Assembly: GCA_023213315.1 (NCBI GenBank)
Contig: JAKCPI010006234.1
Coordinates: 20,884 to 84,883, forward strand
DNA from: Euborellia annulipes
Taxonomy: Eukaryota > Arthropoda > Insecta > Dermaptera > Anisolabididae
DNA: 64,000 bases
Direction of reading: 5' to 3'
Position 1 is the stretch's first letter, and each line of letters begins with the position of its first letter. The notes beneath the pieces were generated by a model that had not been told where the DNA came from, did not search any database, and saw only the letters and a program-made list of their open reading frames with translations. Shown piece after piece: positions 10,914-22,861 of this stretch. A program made the translations under genes and the position numbers.

Positions 10914-11287
10914 TTGAAGTTAACTTGTATCTGGATTCAGATCGATTGAATGAATTACAATAAAAAAGTTTTTTATTTTTTTTTTATTTTTCAGGAATTC
11001 TACCCATGGCGACTTATTTGCGCAAATTTCTCAGTTTCGGTCACCATTTGTGACCATCATCAAGCCTAAAAATTAAGATACATACATTTTAAAAACTTAA
11101 TGCTTAAACAAAATCAATCTGATCTTAAATTACAATCTTCCAATCTGTTACATCAATTCTTTTATCTTAAATTATTTTGAATGAGTTTTTTACTTTTCAA
11201 AAAAAAATCCTGAAAAATAAAAAAAAAATTTTTATTGTGAAATTCGAGTCCATCTGAACTCAGATACAAGTAAACTTCAAAACGCAT
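10914..11287. mobile_element. Inverted-pair insertion with degenerate core (ix)
   Basis: The outer arms (TTGAAGTTAACTTGTATCTG and its complement) fold back. The - strand at 11030-11064 reads CTTGATGATGG, a hairpin, then CCGAAACTGAG, close to the shared core. Confidence 0.6.
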
Positions 11288-11412
11288 TTAGATGAATTCC
11301 TTTGTGTTCTCATTTTTAAAAAATTTTTGGACAATTTTCTAACAAAGCTATTCTATTCTATAGCTGTCTAATAAAGAAAGAATCTTTTTTTTTGGAGTTA
11401 TAATCTATAGCC

Positions 11413-12224
11413 ATGGGCGTAGCCGAGACTTCTTGTTAGGGGGGGGCCGACTCCTCGTTAGGGCGAGGGGGGTTTGCAATTAATATCTACATAGAGTATT
11501 GGTTATTTATTTTAATAAAATAAAAAAATTAAATTAATGTAGTGAATTGGAGTGTTAAAAAAATTTCCAATGGGAAAAATATATATATATATTGAGATGA
11601 TGGCTGGACTATTAGAAGATATGAGAAGGATAAGGGCTTCCAGAGGGAAAAGAAATCAGCAAAAAATTCAATCAGAATTTTTATCTAATTTTGTTACGAT
11701 CGCCGACGTTTCGGACGCAAATCGCGCCTTTTCTCAGGACAATCGATGGTCAATGAAATACAGATGGGCGTATTTTTTTAATTGAGCAATACTCTGAAAA
11801 AACACAATTCACGGGTGTGAGATGCATTGTTTTGTACTGTATATATTTGCTGTTACTCATTGAACCCTTTCGCATTAAATGTATTAACATATCTCTTGAG
11901 ATATGTTAATACATTACATTGGAAATGCGAAATTCCAGTAACCTTTAAACGGTCCATCTCCCACCCGTGAAAGGTGGTTTTATATTGTTAATTGAAAATA
12001 CGCCCATCTGTGTCTTCAGTGACCAATCCATTGTCTCTGAGGAAAAAGCACCCCCGTTAAAAGCGTCGGCGATCGTAATAAAAGTAGATTAAAAAGAAGT
12101 TTTTTGTTTGAGCCTCTCGGTGGCTGCCATCCTATATATATTTTATATATATATATATTTTTTTTTTAATTTTTAGGACCAGCCGGGGGGCAACGGCCCC
12201 CCCCTGCCTCCCCTGGCTACGCCC
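11413..12224. mobile_element. hAT-like element carrying an inverted-pair insertion
   Basis: Ends CATGGGCGTAGCCGAGA and TGGCTACGCCCATG are inverted and followed inward by G/C runs. The flanks TCTATAGC and TCTATATA are an imperfect 8-bp duplication. Most of the interior is insertion iii. Confidence 0.65.
11675..12105. mobile_element. Inverted-pair insertion iii
   Basis: Arms begin around ACGATCGCCGACG and its complement. The core at 11704-11737 (-) is good; the one at 12037-12068 (+) is degenerate. A short palindrome ATGTATTAACATATCTC lies at the centre (11879-11914). Confidence 0.6.
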
Positions 12225-12492
12225 ATGTCTATATAGTAGAAAAATTTATAAGTAATAACTAGACTCCAGATTTATATGCAATTACATATTTCCTTTACTA
12301 TCATCAGTGGATCACTTTTCTATCCGAGTCATGAATCTAAGTCCCAGGGTGAAATTTTTATACTGCTTTTGCATATTTTCGCTTATTTCATATAAAATAA
12401 TAATTATGACACGAAATTATGGACCAAACATGGGTCAACATGGGGAGGGCACACCCCAGAAGTACCAGTATATTTCAGTATTCATTCGAAAC

Positions 12493-13174
12493 CCAAAAAT
12501 CTGGTGTGACTGGAGCACAGCACACAACTTTCTCTTACCTTTCGGCTTGTTCAAACCAGATTTTTTGTGTCGAGATATATTTAGTTTCCGATAGCACCTT
12601 AGTTTCAAACTTGCATTTTTAAATGTTGACTGCTTGCAATAGACTATGTTTATTTATCAAAATTTTAATCTCATATTTGGACATTTTATACACAATAGAG
12701 AATCCTAAATAAATACAAATTAAAATGTGTGAAAAAGTTCCAAAGGGGACACAAAACACTTTTAGGGCAAAATAAGAATATACTTTTTAAAGAGCAACTG
12801 AAAAAATAGTTCATTTATGAATTTAATTCATTAATGAAATCGTTGGAGCGAATTTTGAGAAAATCGAAAAAAACTAAAAAAGTGCATCAGTAAAGTACTA
12901 GTACTTTTTGACCGATTTTGTTTAAAAGCTTATTTACACGAGTTCGGAAGGTGTCTAACTTAAATATAAAATTTCAACCTCCTAGCTCTTTTCGTTCTTG
13001 AGATATTTTTTCAACAGACAGACCATGTCGCGGGAACCACTTTTTTGGATTCAGGGGATCTCAAAACGAGTATATCCATCAAAATCTCGACATTGAATTT
13101 TTGACATGAATCCAATACCTTTCTCTCTATATATATATTACATATACATGTATATAGAGGTAAGAGAAAGTAAA
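12493..13174 (+). mobile_element. Family B element, full length
   Basis: Left end AAAAATCTGGTGTGAC with (degraded) hairpin partner ACCAGATTTTTT; right end CTTTCTCTCTATATATA...GGTAAGAGAAAGTA, also a hairpin. About 680 bp. The interior has no ORF but conserved blocks such as AAAGTACTAGTACT and CATGTCGCG. Confidence 0.82.
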
Positions 13175-13929
13175 ATGGATATTTTTCACCTAATTCGACT
13201 AAAACCGATAATTTTTCTTCGGTGACAAGAGGTCCTTTTTCACTTGCCGCATCACAAATATTAATAGTTTCATTTTCATAATTTCTATATATCTAAAATG
13301 CTCTCATATTTCTTGACATAAGAACCGAAACGCTCCCATATATTATACTTATATGCGAAAATTCAATTCGATATTACCACATCGACAGAGGATATTTATA
13401 ATTAATTATTACAGGCCTACCGTAGAACTGTTTCTTTAAGTAGCTAGTACTTCAATCTCTAATATTCGCGGACCCTACCCTCTATTAAAATCAAAGCTTA
13501 ATTGTCAAAATTTGCATAGAATATATAAACGTGCCCGTAAGGTGCAAAGGCGAGCTGTAATGTCAGAGCTGAGCTCTGAGCTCACACCCATTTCATTTGA
13601 GACATAGATATCTTTCGCGCTCTACCCTCTGGGTATCAGCTAAACAAAACCATGCGGGTATTTTAATTGAACATTCATGTAGACTGCTTGCTTTGCTTCG
13701 CTATGTAATGAATTCCTTCCTTCAAGGAATCTTTATGGTTATTTCATTTAAATAAATGTTTTTTTAATTTTAACCTCCATACTTTTAATAGTTTTAGATA
13801 CCAGAAATTTATGAATTGAAACTTCGTTCTAAACAGTAGAGCAAGAATAACGTTGCATCTTCTTTACTCATGCCCCCCCACCCTACTTGCTTTTGAGCTA
13901 ATGAGAACCATCAAATTTTGAATTCTAAT
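13175..13929. other. Unassigned AT-rich DNA
   Basis: No gene or clear repeat. A local GAGCTGAGCTCTGAGCTC inverted stretch lies near 13567-13584. Confidence 0.35.
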
Positions 13930-14046
13930 ATATTGGCGGAAATTAAATATATGCCGATACGAAAAAAATCTGGTGTGACAAGCACAGAAAAAAACTTTCG
14001 TTTACCGAAGATAGTTGTGCGACCAGTCACACCAGTTTTTTTTTTT
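13930..14046 (+). repeat. Isolated family B terminal hairpin
   Basis: A GGCGGAAATTAAATATATGC flank is followed by the AATCTGGTGTGAC hairpin and its complement. The rest of the element is absent. Confidence 0.72.
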
Positions 14047-15660
14047 TTGTGTATTAGGAACAAGACATTTATCAATTATAACATTTTGAAAAGCTTTTGG
14101 AGGTATTTAGTGTTTTATTCGCTATTAACTAAGAGTCTTTGTTTTTTTACTTTCACTCCTTTGCTCCCTTCATCTGGAAGATATGCAACCAAACATACAC
14201 CCGATTGTTTCTTGCCTATCACGCGCATTTCCTTTGGCATTTTTTCTTAACTAATACATAAATTTAAATATTTTTATTGTGCAATACTGGTTTTAATAAA
14301 TAACATAAAAGAATTAAATGGAATAACTTGACTAATCGCGACACCTGAAGAATACTTTACACGAGTCTGAATTGGACAGACACTTTCTGTGTTACCTTTA
14401 TTATTATTATTATTAATCATTGATTGTTTATCTCAGGATTCGACAAAATTTTACTTTCTCTTACCTATATATGTACATGTATAGCATTGGTCTTGTTATC
14501 TTACCCCTTCTTTCGATACTCGAATAACTTTAATTTTAAGGGGGTCCAGGAACGACGTCTAAACGTACTTAAAAAAAAAACTAGACTATTATAAGGAAAA
14601 AAAAATAAAAAAAAAGGAAAAAAAAAAAAAAAAAAATAAAAAAAAAAAAAAACCAAAAAATTTTTTTAAATTTAAAAAGAAAAATTAGAGACCGGATTTT
14701 AAGCAAAATGCTTATTGCTGAATTTTATAAGCAGCCATTAGATATTTAATTTCTATACGAATTAGGAAAAACTAAGTGCATTGAGATTGCATTTTTTATG
14801 CTTTTTTTGCTTTTTTTGAGTTTTCATGCTTTTTTCCCTTTCGTGCTTATTTAGACTTATTTTACGAATATTTATATTTCTTTTTTTTTTTATTAAAAAA
14901 CTTTTTTCCCATTCACACACGCATACACCAGGGGCGTATATCGGGGCCGCCCCCAAATTTTAAGCCGCAGTGTGAAAAAAAAAGCCGTACTAAAAAATTT
15001 TTTCCGCAGAATTGAAAAAATTTGGTTCCGCAAAAAAAAAAAAAATTTCTGGGAGCGAGGCGGAATCAAATTTAGTTTCTTTAAAAAAAAATGTGTATAT
15101 GCCATTGGTATGAGTAAAAATTACTTATTAGATGCTTTTTTCAACTTTTATACTTATTTAACAACTTTTTATTCAAGTTTTTTATGCTTTTTTAAGCACT
15201 TTTTTTTTTCCATTTTTTTATGCTTTTTTGATTATAAGGAATTTTTCAATGCGGTTTTTTTTTAAATGAATTAAATTCATAAGAGATTATTGGGATATCG
15301 AGCTATACTTTTTTAATGACTTATTAAAAAATTATCGTAATTAATTTTTTTGTTATCAAGCAAAATACAAAAAAACAATCTGTCCCAATAATCTTTAATT
15401 TTTTTAAAATTTAAAAATGAATCTATAGTTATTGTTAATCACATATTAATTAAGAAATTTTTAAAATAAGCTTTAGATGATTTATTTAAAAAACAACTGT
15501 CAAATTAGTTCCGCATTCTTGCAATAGATGGCAGGCTAGTCTAACAAACGATATAGTATTAGCCTATATCTGGCCTATATTTAATCTATATATTTTTATG
15601 CTTTTATAAAAGATACATAATATATAATAACATTTACAAAGTACTTATTGTTAAAAGATA
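14047..15660. other. A/T-homopolymer DNA with repeat scraps
   Basis: A TAT microsatellite (14399-14416), a family B right-end scrap (14450-14486), an A-rich tract (14570-14690) and a CAGGGGCGTATATCGGGGC hAT-like end near 14930. No coding region supported. Confidence 0.45.
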
Positions 15661-15664
15661 AATA

Positions 15665-16246
15665 AAAATCTGTTATTCCACACAACTTTCTTTACCTTTA
15701 ATGAAAGTTGTTACTTTTTCCACCAATTTTTTTTACATATATTTATTCCCACATACAACATTTAATTCAAATGTAAAATTTATAAGTATGGGAAAATATT
15801 TATATTACCATGCAACCATTTCTCCTATCTTCCCTATAAATACAAGAGTAAAGTGTCTTCTAGAAGATTTCAATCGCAAAATGAGAATATACATTTTAAA
15901 GAGCATCTAAAAAATAATTGATTTTTGAATTTTAAAAAAAACGTTGGAGAAATTTTGAGAAAACGAAAAAATAAAAAATACATCATAAATACTATACTCT
16001 TTCCGATTTTGATTAAAAGCTATTTTTCCGTCCCGGGAGGTATTTAAATTAAATATAAAATTTCAACCCGTAGCTCAATTCCTTCATCCTTAAAATTGAA
16101 CACACACCCACCCACACACACACCCACAGACAGACCATAAATGCGAAACCACTTTTGATTCAGGACCCAAAACGTAAACCAAACACATAATTTTTAAAAA
16201 TTTTTTTATATATATAATATATACATAGGTAAGAGAAAGTAAAAAT
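15665..16246 (+). mobile_element. Family B element, diverged
   Basis: It keeps the order of family B blocks (CATGCAACCATTTCTCC, AAGAGTAAAGTG, CACAGACAGACCAT, right-end GGTAAGAGAAAGTA) with many small deletions. An older copy. Confidence 0.7.
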
Positions 16247-16484
16247 CAACCAAATGCATTAAATATTATTAGCTACCATTCTGACATCTCTTGGCAAATT
16301 TTTGAATTACTTGATTTTTCGGGTTTACTTTTTATGACACACAACGCCATCTTATCGGGAAAAACATGTGTAACACCTTCGGTCCTATTCCGCCTTAATG
16401 AGATTATCTAATTATAATTTTTTTTTTGTGTTTTTCAGTGAGCCAATTATCCGACTCCCTTTGGCAGACACGACGAGTAGCGCG

Positions 16485-16771
16485 ATGCACAACTTAAATG
16501 TGAACCTGGGCAGTAACGGGGCGGCAGGTGCTGCTTCGGCGATGCCATCGAGCGGCGGTCTTCTGACCGTTGGCTTTGGAAGTGGCGATGGCTGCTCGAC
16601 ACCAAAAACGCCAGAAATCCTTAACTCATTGATTGCAATGTCAAATCCTTTTGATGTGTTACGCCCAGCGGCTTCAGCACCACGCATGGGACGTTCACAT
16701 GGTCTCGGTTCCAGCTCATCTTCATGGCACCGGGAGTGATTCCAGTGAATCCACCAGCTCCACACCCGTCG
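16485..16771 (+). CDS. Atf3: ATF3-type bZIP factor, coding exon 1 (frameshifted)
   Basis: N-terminal exon of an ATF3/JDP2-class transcription factor, a nuclear protein binding CRE/AP-1 sites as a dimer. The acceptor TTTTTCAG ends at 16438. The frame is open from 16439, and the first Met (16485, MHNLNVNLG) is taken as a tentative start. Residues 39-56 read TPKTPEILNSLIAMSNPF, a block I associate with arthropod Atf3. A Gly/Ala/Ser-rich linker precedes it. The frame hits TGA at 16737-16739. The +1 frame reads GTGSDSSESTSSTPV from 16726 to the donor at 16772 and joins exon 2 in phase 1 as Gly. So one extra base (or two missing) lies at about 16690-16725. An upstream coding exon is possible. Confidence 0.85.
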
Positions 16772-16804
16772 GTTTGTCCCTTTTCTCTAAATATTTACTC
16801 TAGT

Positions 16805-17276
16805 ATAATCGTATGGAGGAAGGCCGTCTAATTTACAGGAAGGTGAAGAAAATAGACTTAATTCGGCCCAAAATTATTTATTACCAATGTCTACGTTTCG
16901 GGGACTAAACGTCACTAGATGCCTAGCATTGACTCAGAGTGGCTCGTGGTTAAAATTTGCAAGTAATTTTGGCTATATGGTGAGCTGAACCCTAATATAA
17001 AATACAGCCATCATTTCACACAACAAATTATTGGTGTATTTATTACACGAGTGCTGGAGGCACGAAAGACTTTTACGACCTTTTGTAAGTGTACTTTGTC
17101 CTCTCTTTCTTTTATTTCTTTAATATCGTGCTTTTTAAGTTTATCTTATTTATAAAGTTTTGTTGTTGTGTTGTATTTTAAGGTCCTGAGGATGGGTGAC
17201 GTTTAGTCCCCGAAACGTAGACATTGGTAATAAATAATTTTGGGGCCGAATTAAGTCTATTTTTTCTTCACCTTCC
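16805..17276. mobile_element. Inverted-pair insertion iv in Atf3 intron 1
   Basis: Arms (GGAAGGTGAAGAAAATAGAC and complement) carry cores ending GAAACGTAGAC, with CTGAGGAT at 17186-17193 on the right arm. Exact 13-bp duplication TATTTACTCTAGT at 16792-16804 and 17277-17289. It sits 33 bp past the exon 1 donor. Confidence 0.75.
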
Positions 17277-17299
17277 TATTTACTCTAGTTTATTTGAAA

Positions 17300-17400
17300 C
17301 TAGCCGCGGCGCCAACCTTCGGCGGGCTTCGCGTCTAGCCAGGAGGCTTCGCCCCCTGGACCCCCGCCAAGCGGGCTCAGGCCCGCCTTCGGCGGACCCT
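17300..17400. repeat. GC-rich palindromic block
   Basis: Contains GCCCCCTGGACCCCC and CCGCCTTCGGCGG in an otherwise AT-rich intron. The same motifs recur at 46.51-46.60 and 51.14-51.20 kb, and a weaker form at 51.72 kb. Confidence 0.65.
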
Positions 17401-17424
17401 CGCCTTTTCTTAATTATGAAAAGA

Positions 17425-17642
17425 AAATTGTTTTTTTTTAAACATTCACACTTTTTCCATTCACACTCACACTCACACAGTCTTTTCGGCAACTTAGGCC
17501 ATATGAGACTTGACTTTAACCGTTATTAATGAATCTATCTATATTGGGGGTCCAGGCATTTCTATTTAAACCAATTGGTATCCAAATGCCTTAAATAAAA
17601 TCATCGGACTGCCTGGGGCCCGAACCCGCGACTTTCGGTATA
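17425..17642 (-). mobile_element. SINE-A, head-truncated
   Basis: Tail, internal hairpin and box B region (GGGCCCGAACCCGCG on +) are present. The head is cut by the hAT MITE at 17652. Confidence 0.8.
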
Positions 17643-17651
17643 AAAGGGAGT

Positions 17652-17887
17652 CAAGGTGGAAATTACCCCCCCCCCCCCCCCGAGATTCGAAAATACCTTT
17701 TTTCGCAAAAAAATTTATTTTTAACTGAAAAATTTTATAAAATTAATACTTAGAATTTGATGTGTATTTATTCCGGGAAACAAGTACAGAATGCGCTTTT
17801 AAATTACCGAAATTAAAAAAAAATAGTGTGCTGTGCGACGAGTCACACCAGATTACCCCCCCCGAGAAACACCTCTGATCCGCCCTT
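17652..17887 (-). mobile_element. hAT-type MITE (CAAGGGCGGATCC family), reverse
   Basis: Reverse copy of the 62444-62704 element, ending GATCCGCCCTTG, with the GTGCTGTGCGACGAGTCACACC block and a long C run. Flanks TTCGGTATA and TTCGATATA may be a decayed target duplication. Confidence 0.75.
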
Positions 17888-17889
17888 GA

Positions 17890-18175
17890 TTCGATATAGG
17901 AGACGTAGCAGCCAAGGAATCAAATAAAAAAAACTTTTATTTAATTATTAATCGTCAATGTTTCGGTTGCAAATCAAGACCTTCTTCGGGACTATAAGAT
18001 GCCCTAAGCGAGCAAGTCACTCATAATATATATTAGTCATTAAATATATAGGCCTATTGTTGAATTTGCAATGATAATTAAAAATATTACTATTAATCTT
18101 GTATTCTACCAATTAAACGTTCCTATGAAGGTCGTGATTGCGACCGAAACGTCGACGATTATAGAGTATCGATGG
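17890..18175. mobile_element. Inverted-pair insertion v
   Basis: Cores at 17953-17987 (-) and 18125-18154 (+), the second reading GAAGGTCGTGATTGCGACC then GAAACGTCG. The outer arms are partly lost. Confidence 0.55.
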
Positions 18176-19284
18176 CTACCGGGGAGACGTTCCACACGCC
18201 GATTCCTCGGGGTCACCAATCCCGAGCTTTCGTCGCTTAACGTCAACGATTGTGGCGACTGTTACTCTTCTCCATTGCCAGGCCCTACTTTTTTTCTGAA
18301 ATTAATGATGATTTTTTTGGCTGCTCCTGTCTTTTTATTAGAGCTACTCTTTTATATTCTTCGGATTCGTAACCTGTGAAAGGCAATAAAATTAAAATGA
18401 AATCAATCATCTCGTCTTCAACACATTGAAATGATTCCCTCGCAGTAGAGTTGCGTTATGTTTTATTCCATTGTCTATGTTAGTGCTTAACAAATGTATC
18501 CAAAGCCTAAATCGATTGAGAATTGAACCCATTAAGCCCAACAAATTTTTTTGTCAAACGCTAAACGTTGAGTTTGCGCACGATTTAATTGAGTAATTAA
18601 CCGGATAATTATGAGTATTATTATTATTTATTCAAATAACATAATTCATTCATTCATGTATAATTCATTTGTATGCAATTTACATTTCTATTAATATTGA
18701 AGGATACAATTTACGAGTGCCTGAGTATAACACAAACGGAGAAATTTTCATTTTCGTTTTGACGTGCCTCTAACTACGCCGTTGATGGGATTTATCCTTG
18801 ATGCAGTGCAAGGTCTGTCTCTACGTCTCTTTCTTTAAATTTCGAAAGTTTTTTTTTTTTTTAATAGTTGTCGTTATTTTTCTACCTACTTTTTCATAGT
18901 TAATAGTAATCATGTAAAGATTTTTCAACTTGCTGATTTCGAAAGATTATCCTACCATCCCATGTTTTGAGGTCACCCGATACCGAAAATGAGGATTTCC
19001 CAACGATGCGAGTTCAAAAACGTTTTGCTTAGTCAATCGATATTAAATTTGAAACCGTTGGAGGCAACCTTTCAAAAAATTACGTGATTTATTGTAATTT
19101 ACTAGTATGTAATTTCAGACATACTATAGAAAAATTTTATTTTTAATTCAGTTGAATAAATAGGCGTGTTAACAAAACAGAAACCCTAAAAAACACTTTG
19201 GTCTGTTAAATAAATGGCATCTATTCCAGATTATATTGATAATATAATATTAATTATCCTAATAATAATAAATTTTTTATTTAG
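18176..19284. other. Atf3 intron 1, unassigned part
   Basis: 18180-18300 is GC-richer with a short open frame but no recognisable protein. The rest is AT-rich and without features. Confidence 0.35.
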
Positions 19285-19285
19285 A

Positions 19286-20873
19286 CCAGGCGCTGGAGGT
19301 AGTTGAGTATGCAAATTTGAGGACCGAATTCTGACAATGGATTTGGGCTAAGAATAGCCCCCAGAATAAGGATCCGGATCTTGCCGGGCCAATTTTTGGT
19401 CCAATTTTTTTTTTACCCCCCACCCCTCTAATCTCCATAGGAAATCAATGGAATGCATGCTAAGATGATGTGAAGACCTGCAATTATGGTCAAATTCGAG
19501 TACTTAAAACTTCAAACAATGAAAAAACTGTCTTGTCAGCAACTGGAGGGGATCCTCTATAGTCCCCTGAGAAGTACTATCTTGCCACCAGTTGTGGTGG
19601 TCCCCTCTAACCCCTTCAACTCTTTTCTCTCCCTTTATTATACATTTAAATATACGGCCTAAACACCACGCCAAATTGTGGGGACCGGCAATTATGCTCA
19701 TAATCCACTACCTGGTACCCCAATCAATGAAAAATACTATCTTGCCGCCAGCTGCGGTGGTCCCCTTTAACCCCTTCACCTCTTTTCTCTCCCTTTATTA
19801 TAAATTTAAATATACTGCATTAAAACCATGCCAAATTGTGGGGACCGGCAATTATGCTCATAATCCACTACCTGGTACCCCAATCAATGAAAAATACTAT
19901 CTTGCCGCCAGCTGCGGTGGTCCCCTCTAACCCCTTCAACTCTTTTCTCTCCCTTTATTATACATTTAAATATACGGCCTAAACACCATGCCAAATTGTG
20001 GGGACCGGCAATTATGCTCATAATCCACTACCTGGTACCCCAATCAATGAAAAATACTATCTTGCCGCCAGCTGCAGTGGTCCACTTTAACCCCTTCACA
20101 TCTTTTCTCTCTCTCTGTTATAAATTTAAATATACGGCCTAAACACCACGCCAAATTGTGGGGACCGGCAATTATGCTCATAATCCACTACCTGGTACCC
20201 CAATCAATGAAAAATACTATCTTGCCGCCAGCTGCGGTGGTCCCCTAACCCCTTCACCTCTTTTCTCTCCCTTTATTATAAATACACCAGGTAGTGGATT
20301 ATGAGCATAATTGCCGGTCCCCACAATTTGGCATGGTGTTTAGGCCGTATATTTAAATTTATAACAGAGAGAGAGAAAAGATGTGAAGGGGTTAGAGGGG
20401 ACCACCGCAGCTGGCGGCAAGATAGTATTTTTCATTGATTGGGGTACCAGGTAGTGGATTATGAGCATAATTGCCGGTCCCCACAATTTGGCGTGGTGTT
20501 TAGGCCGTATATTTAAATGTATAATAAAGGGAGAGAAAAGAGTTGAAGGGGTTAGAGGGGACCACCACAACTGGTGGCAAGATAGTACTTCTCAGGGGAC
20601 TATAGAGGATCCCCTCAGTTGCTGACAAGACAGTTTTTTCATTATTTGAAGTTTTAAGTACTCGAATTTGACCATAATTGCAGGTTTTCACATCATCTTA
20701 GCATGCATTCCATTGATTTCCTATGGAGATTAGAGGGGTGGGGGTAAAAAAAATTGGACCAAAAATTGGCCCGGCAAGATCCGGATCCTTATTCTGGGGG
20801 CTATTCTTAGCCCAAATCCATTGTCAGAATTCGGTCCTCAAATTTTGCATACTCAACTACCTCCAGCGCCCGC
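19286..20873. mobile_element. Large foldback element with satellite arms (FB1)
   Basis: Inverted ends GGCGCTGGAGGTAGTTGAGT (19286 on) and complement (to about 20873). Outer arms of nearly 300 bp match closely (GAATAAGGATCCGGATC block in both). The core consists of 160-bp monomers in both orientations, with the switch at about 20284. It lies in Atf3 intron 1. Confidence 0.8.
19575..20586. repeat. 160-bp tandem monomers, five forward and two reverse
   Basis: The marker TACTATCTTGCC starts at 19575, 19735, 19895, 20055 and 20215, an exact 160-bp period. Its complement starts at 20421 and 20581. Monomers are highly similar, which suggests recent amplification or homogenisation. Confidence 0.9.
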
Positions 20874-21234
20874 TCTAATTCGATGTAGATTTTTTTATAA
20901 AAAACATGAACTCTATTTTCGAAGATGATCTAAATATAATATTATGTAAATAAAGGATTTTGGAATTTTTTGGAAATAATAAAATATGTAAATATAAAAT
21001 ATATAGGCCTATATACCCCGTATATATATTTTTTTTTATTTTTGGCCAAGATATGCAGTTGAACTTGCATGTCTCTCGCAAGAGAATATAAAATAAAACT
21101 TCTTACTTTTCATACAGTTTAATATAAGACAAAACGATAGGCTATACATTTTCAATTTATTTAAAAAAAATTTTTTACATGAACCACAGGACTCACCAAT
21201 GGACTCATTATTATTATTATTTTTTTTTTTTTTT

Positions 21235-21414
21235 TAATGAAAAAAACATTCACACTTTTTTCTCATTCACACTCACACTCACACACACATTCACACAGTC
21301 TTTTCGGCAACTCTGGCCATTTAAGACTTTAGACGATAACCGTTGTAATTAATAAATGTATTTGGGGTTCAGGCATTTCTATTTAAGCCATCTGGTATCC
21401 AATTGGCTTAAATA
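21235..21414 (-). mobile_element. SINE-A without tRNA head
   Basis: Tail and internal hairpin only, ending at CCAATTGGCTTAAAT. Confidence 0.8.
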
Positions 21415-21877
21415 ATCATTATTATTAACATTACGATTTTCTATTATATTTTTATATATTTAAATATAATTTAATAGATAATTTTCTAAAGAGGTATAAT
21501 TTGGTGTTCAATTTCTTTCCTTATTTATTTAAATAAAAAAATTATATTCATGAAAAATTTTCTATTTTCTTATTTTTATGAAATTAATTAATATTTATCA
21601 ACAATATGTAATTAATTTAATTTAAGAATGTTCAAATAATAAACAAAACATCTGTCAATTTTATCAAAAATCACCAGAATATCACTAAAATTTACAACGT
21701 CCTTGTTTACTATTCCATAATTAAAATATTGCGGTTCAAACAAACAAGCTATTTAAGAGTCTCTTTAGTTTAAGTAAACTTAGTAGAGATACTTTCTATA
21801 AAGTTATAATCATAAATGTTTTTCTTATATTTTTGATTCTTTTAATTTTTTATTCCCTGTTGTTTAATTGATTGCAG
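21415..21877. other. Atf3 intron 1, 3' part
   Basis: AT-rich with no repeat recognised. It ends in the acceptor TTGATTGCAG at 21868-21877. Confidence 0.5.
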
Positions 21878-22095
21878 GCTCACCCTGTGGCGTACCGCAA
21901 GGTCCTCCGAGTGTCCAGCACACTTGCTCTCAATTAATCAAGGAGGGATTGAAATTGACAATCCAATCGAAGAGGAAACACGAAGGGCTCGATGGGACGG
22001 GGACTGACGACGACAACTCAAGTGGAGCAGGTGGACACTATTCTGGCAACTCTGGAGGTCCTGGGGGATCACGATCTTCACGACATCAGGAGGAG
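21878..22095 (+). CDS. Atf3: ATF3-type bZIP factor, exon 2
   Basis: The middle exon, entered in phase 1 so that its first two bases complete Gly with the last base of exon 1. It encodes SPCGVPQGPPSVQHTCSQL, then IKEGLKLTIQSKRKH; this conserved block just before the acidic/Gly/Ser linker is shared with insect Atf3 as I remember it. The linker (DGTGTDDDNSSGAGG...) leads to HQEE and the donor GAG|gtgggt at 22096 in phase 0, which places the next exon at the bZIP start. The intron before it is about 5.1 kb and full of repeats. Codon use is GC-richer than the surroundings. Confidence 0.92.
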
Positions 22096-22685
22096 GTGGG
22101 TGCTCTCTCTTCGGGGGCTTCCAATTGGGTAAATAAGGGCTTCAATCTATTCATTCATGTACTAATACGCTTTGCTTACTTATTTCTTTTATTAGCGCCA
22201 AAGTCGAAATTGATCGATTGCTTTTTTTGAAATTTAATTTTTTTGAAAACTTCCTTGGGCATACAGCGAACAAAATTCCCTTTTTTTTTTTTTGTTATAT
22301 TTTTCCCATCTATTTTTTTTTTCTCTTTGGTTTTGGTTCAGGCTCTCTTGGCATCCCGGTTGGATCCGCCACTCCCATCAGGAATACATCACAATCTTTT
22401 ACTGCATTTTAAAGTTAGACGTGACCAGGGAATATGCTATTTAATGTCTTTTGTAATTACTTTTTCATAATTCATTTTTAATATTTTTTATAATAATTTT
22501 TCCTCCTCATTTTGAGGTTTGACTTCCTATTCCCTGAATAACGAGTAGTTCAAAATGATGCTGGTTTTTTCTATTTAAGATTTTATATTTACGAATAACT
22601 TTTGAACCAGTAGAGTAACCCAAAAATGATAAAAGATCTTTTTTGTAGAACGTTAAATTTCCTAAAAGAATATGTTATGATCTTA
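22096..22685. other. Atf3 intron 2, 5' part
   Basis: T-rich; no repeats or coding recognised. Confidence 0.45.
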
Positions 22686-22861
22686 GGGAGCGTTCAAGTA
22701 TTACGTAACGTAATTTGGGGGAAGGGGGGGGAGTCGTTAAACGTTACCATGCGTTACAGGGGGGTTGAACAACGCGTTACGTAACTTTTTTTTTCTATGT
22801 AAATAAAATATGTTTAAAGTTTATGTATCCCTCTATTGTATAGTACGCCGTAAAAATACAT

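Noticed and set aside
16412..16765. 117-codon - strand frame opposite Atf3 exon 1
   Set aside because: It is the antisense of a GC-rich coding exon, without splice or homology support.
19592..19930. 112-codon and related frames at 19.5-20.7 kb
   Set aside because: They arise from the 160-bp satellite. 160 is not a multiple of three, so repeats change frame and cannot encode a repeat protein.
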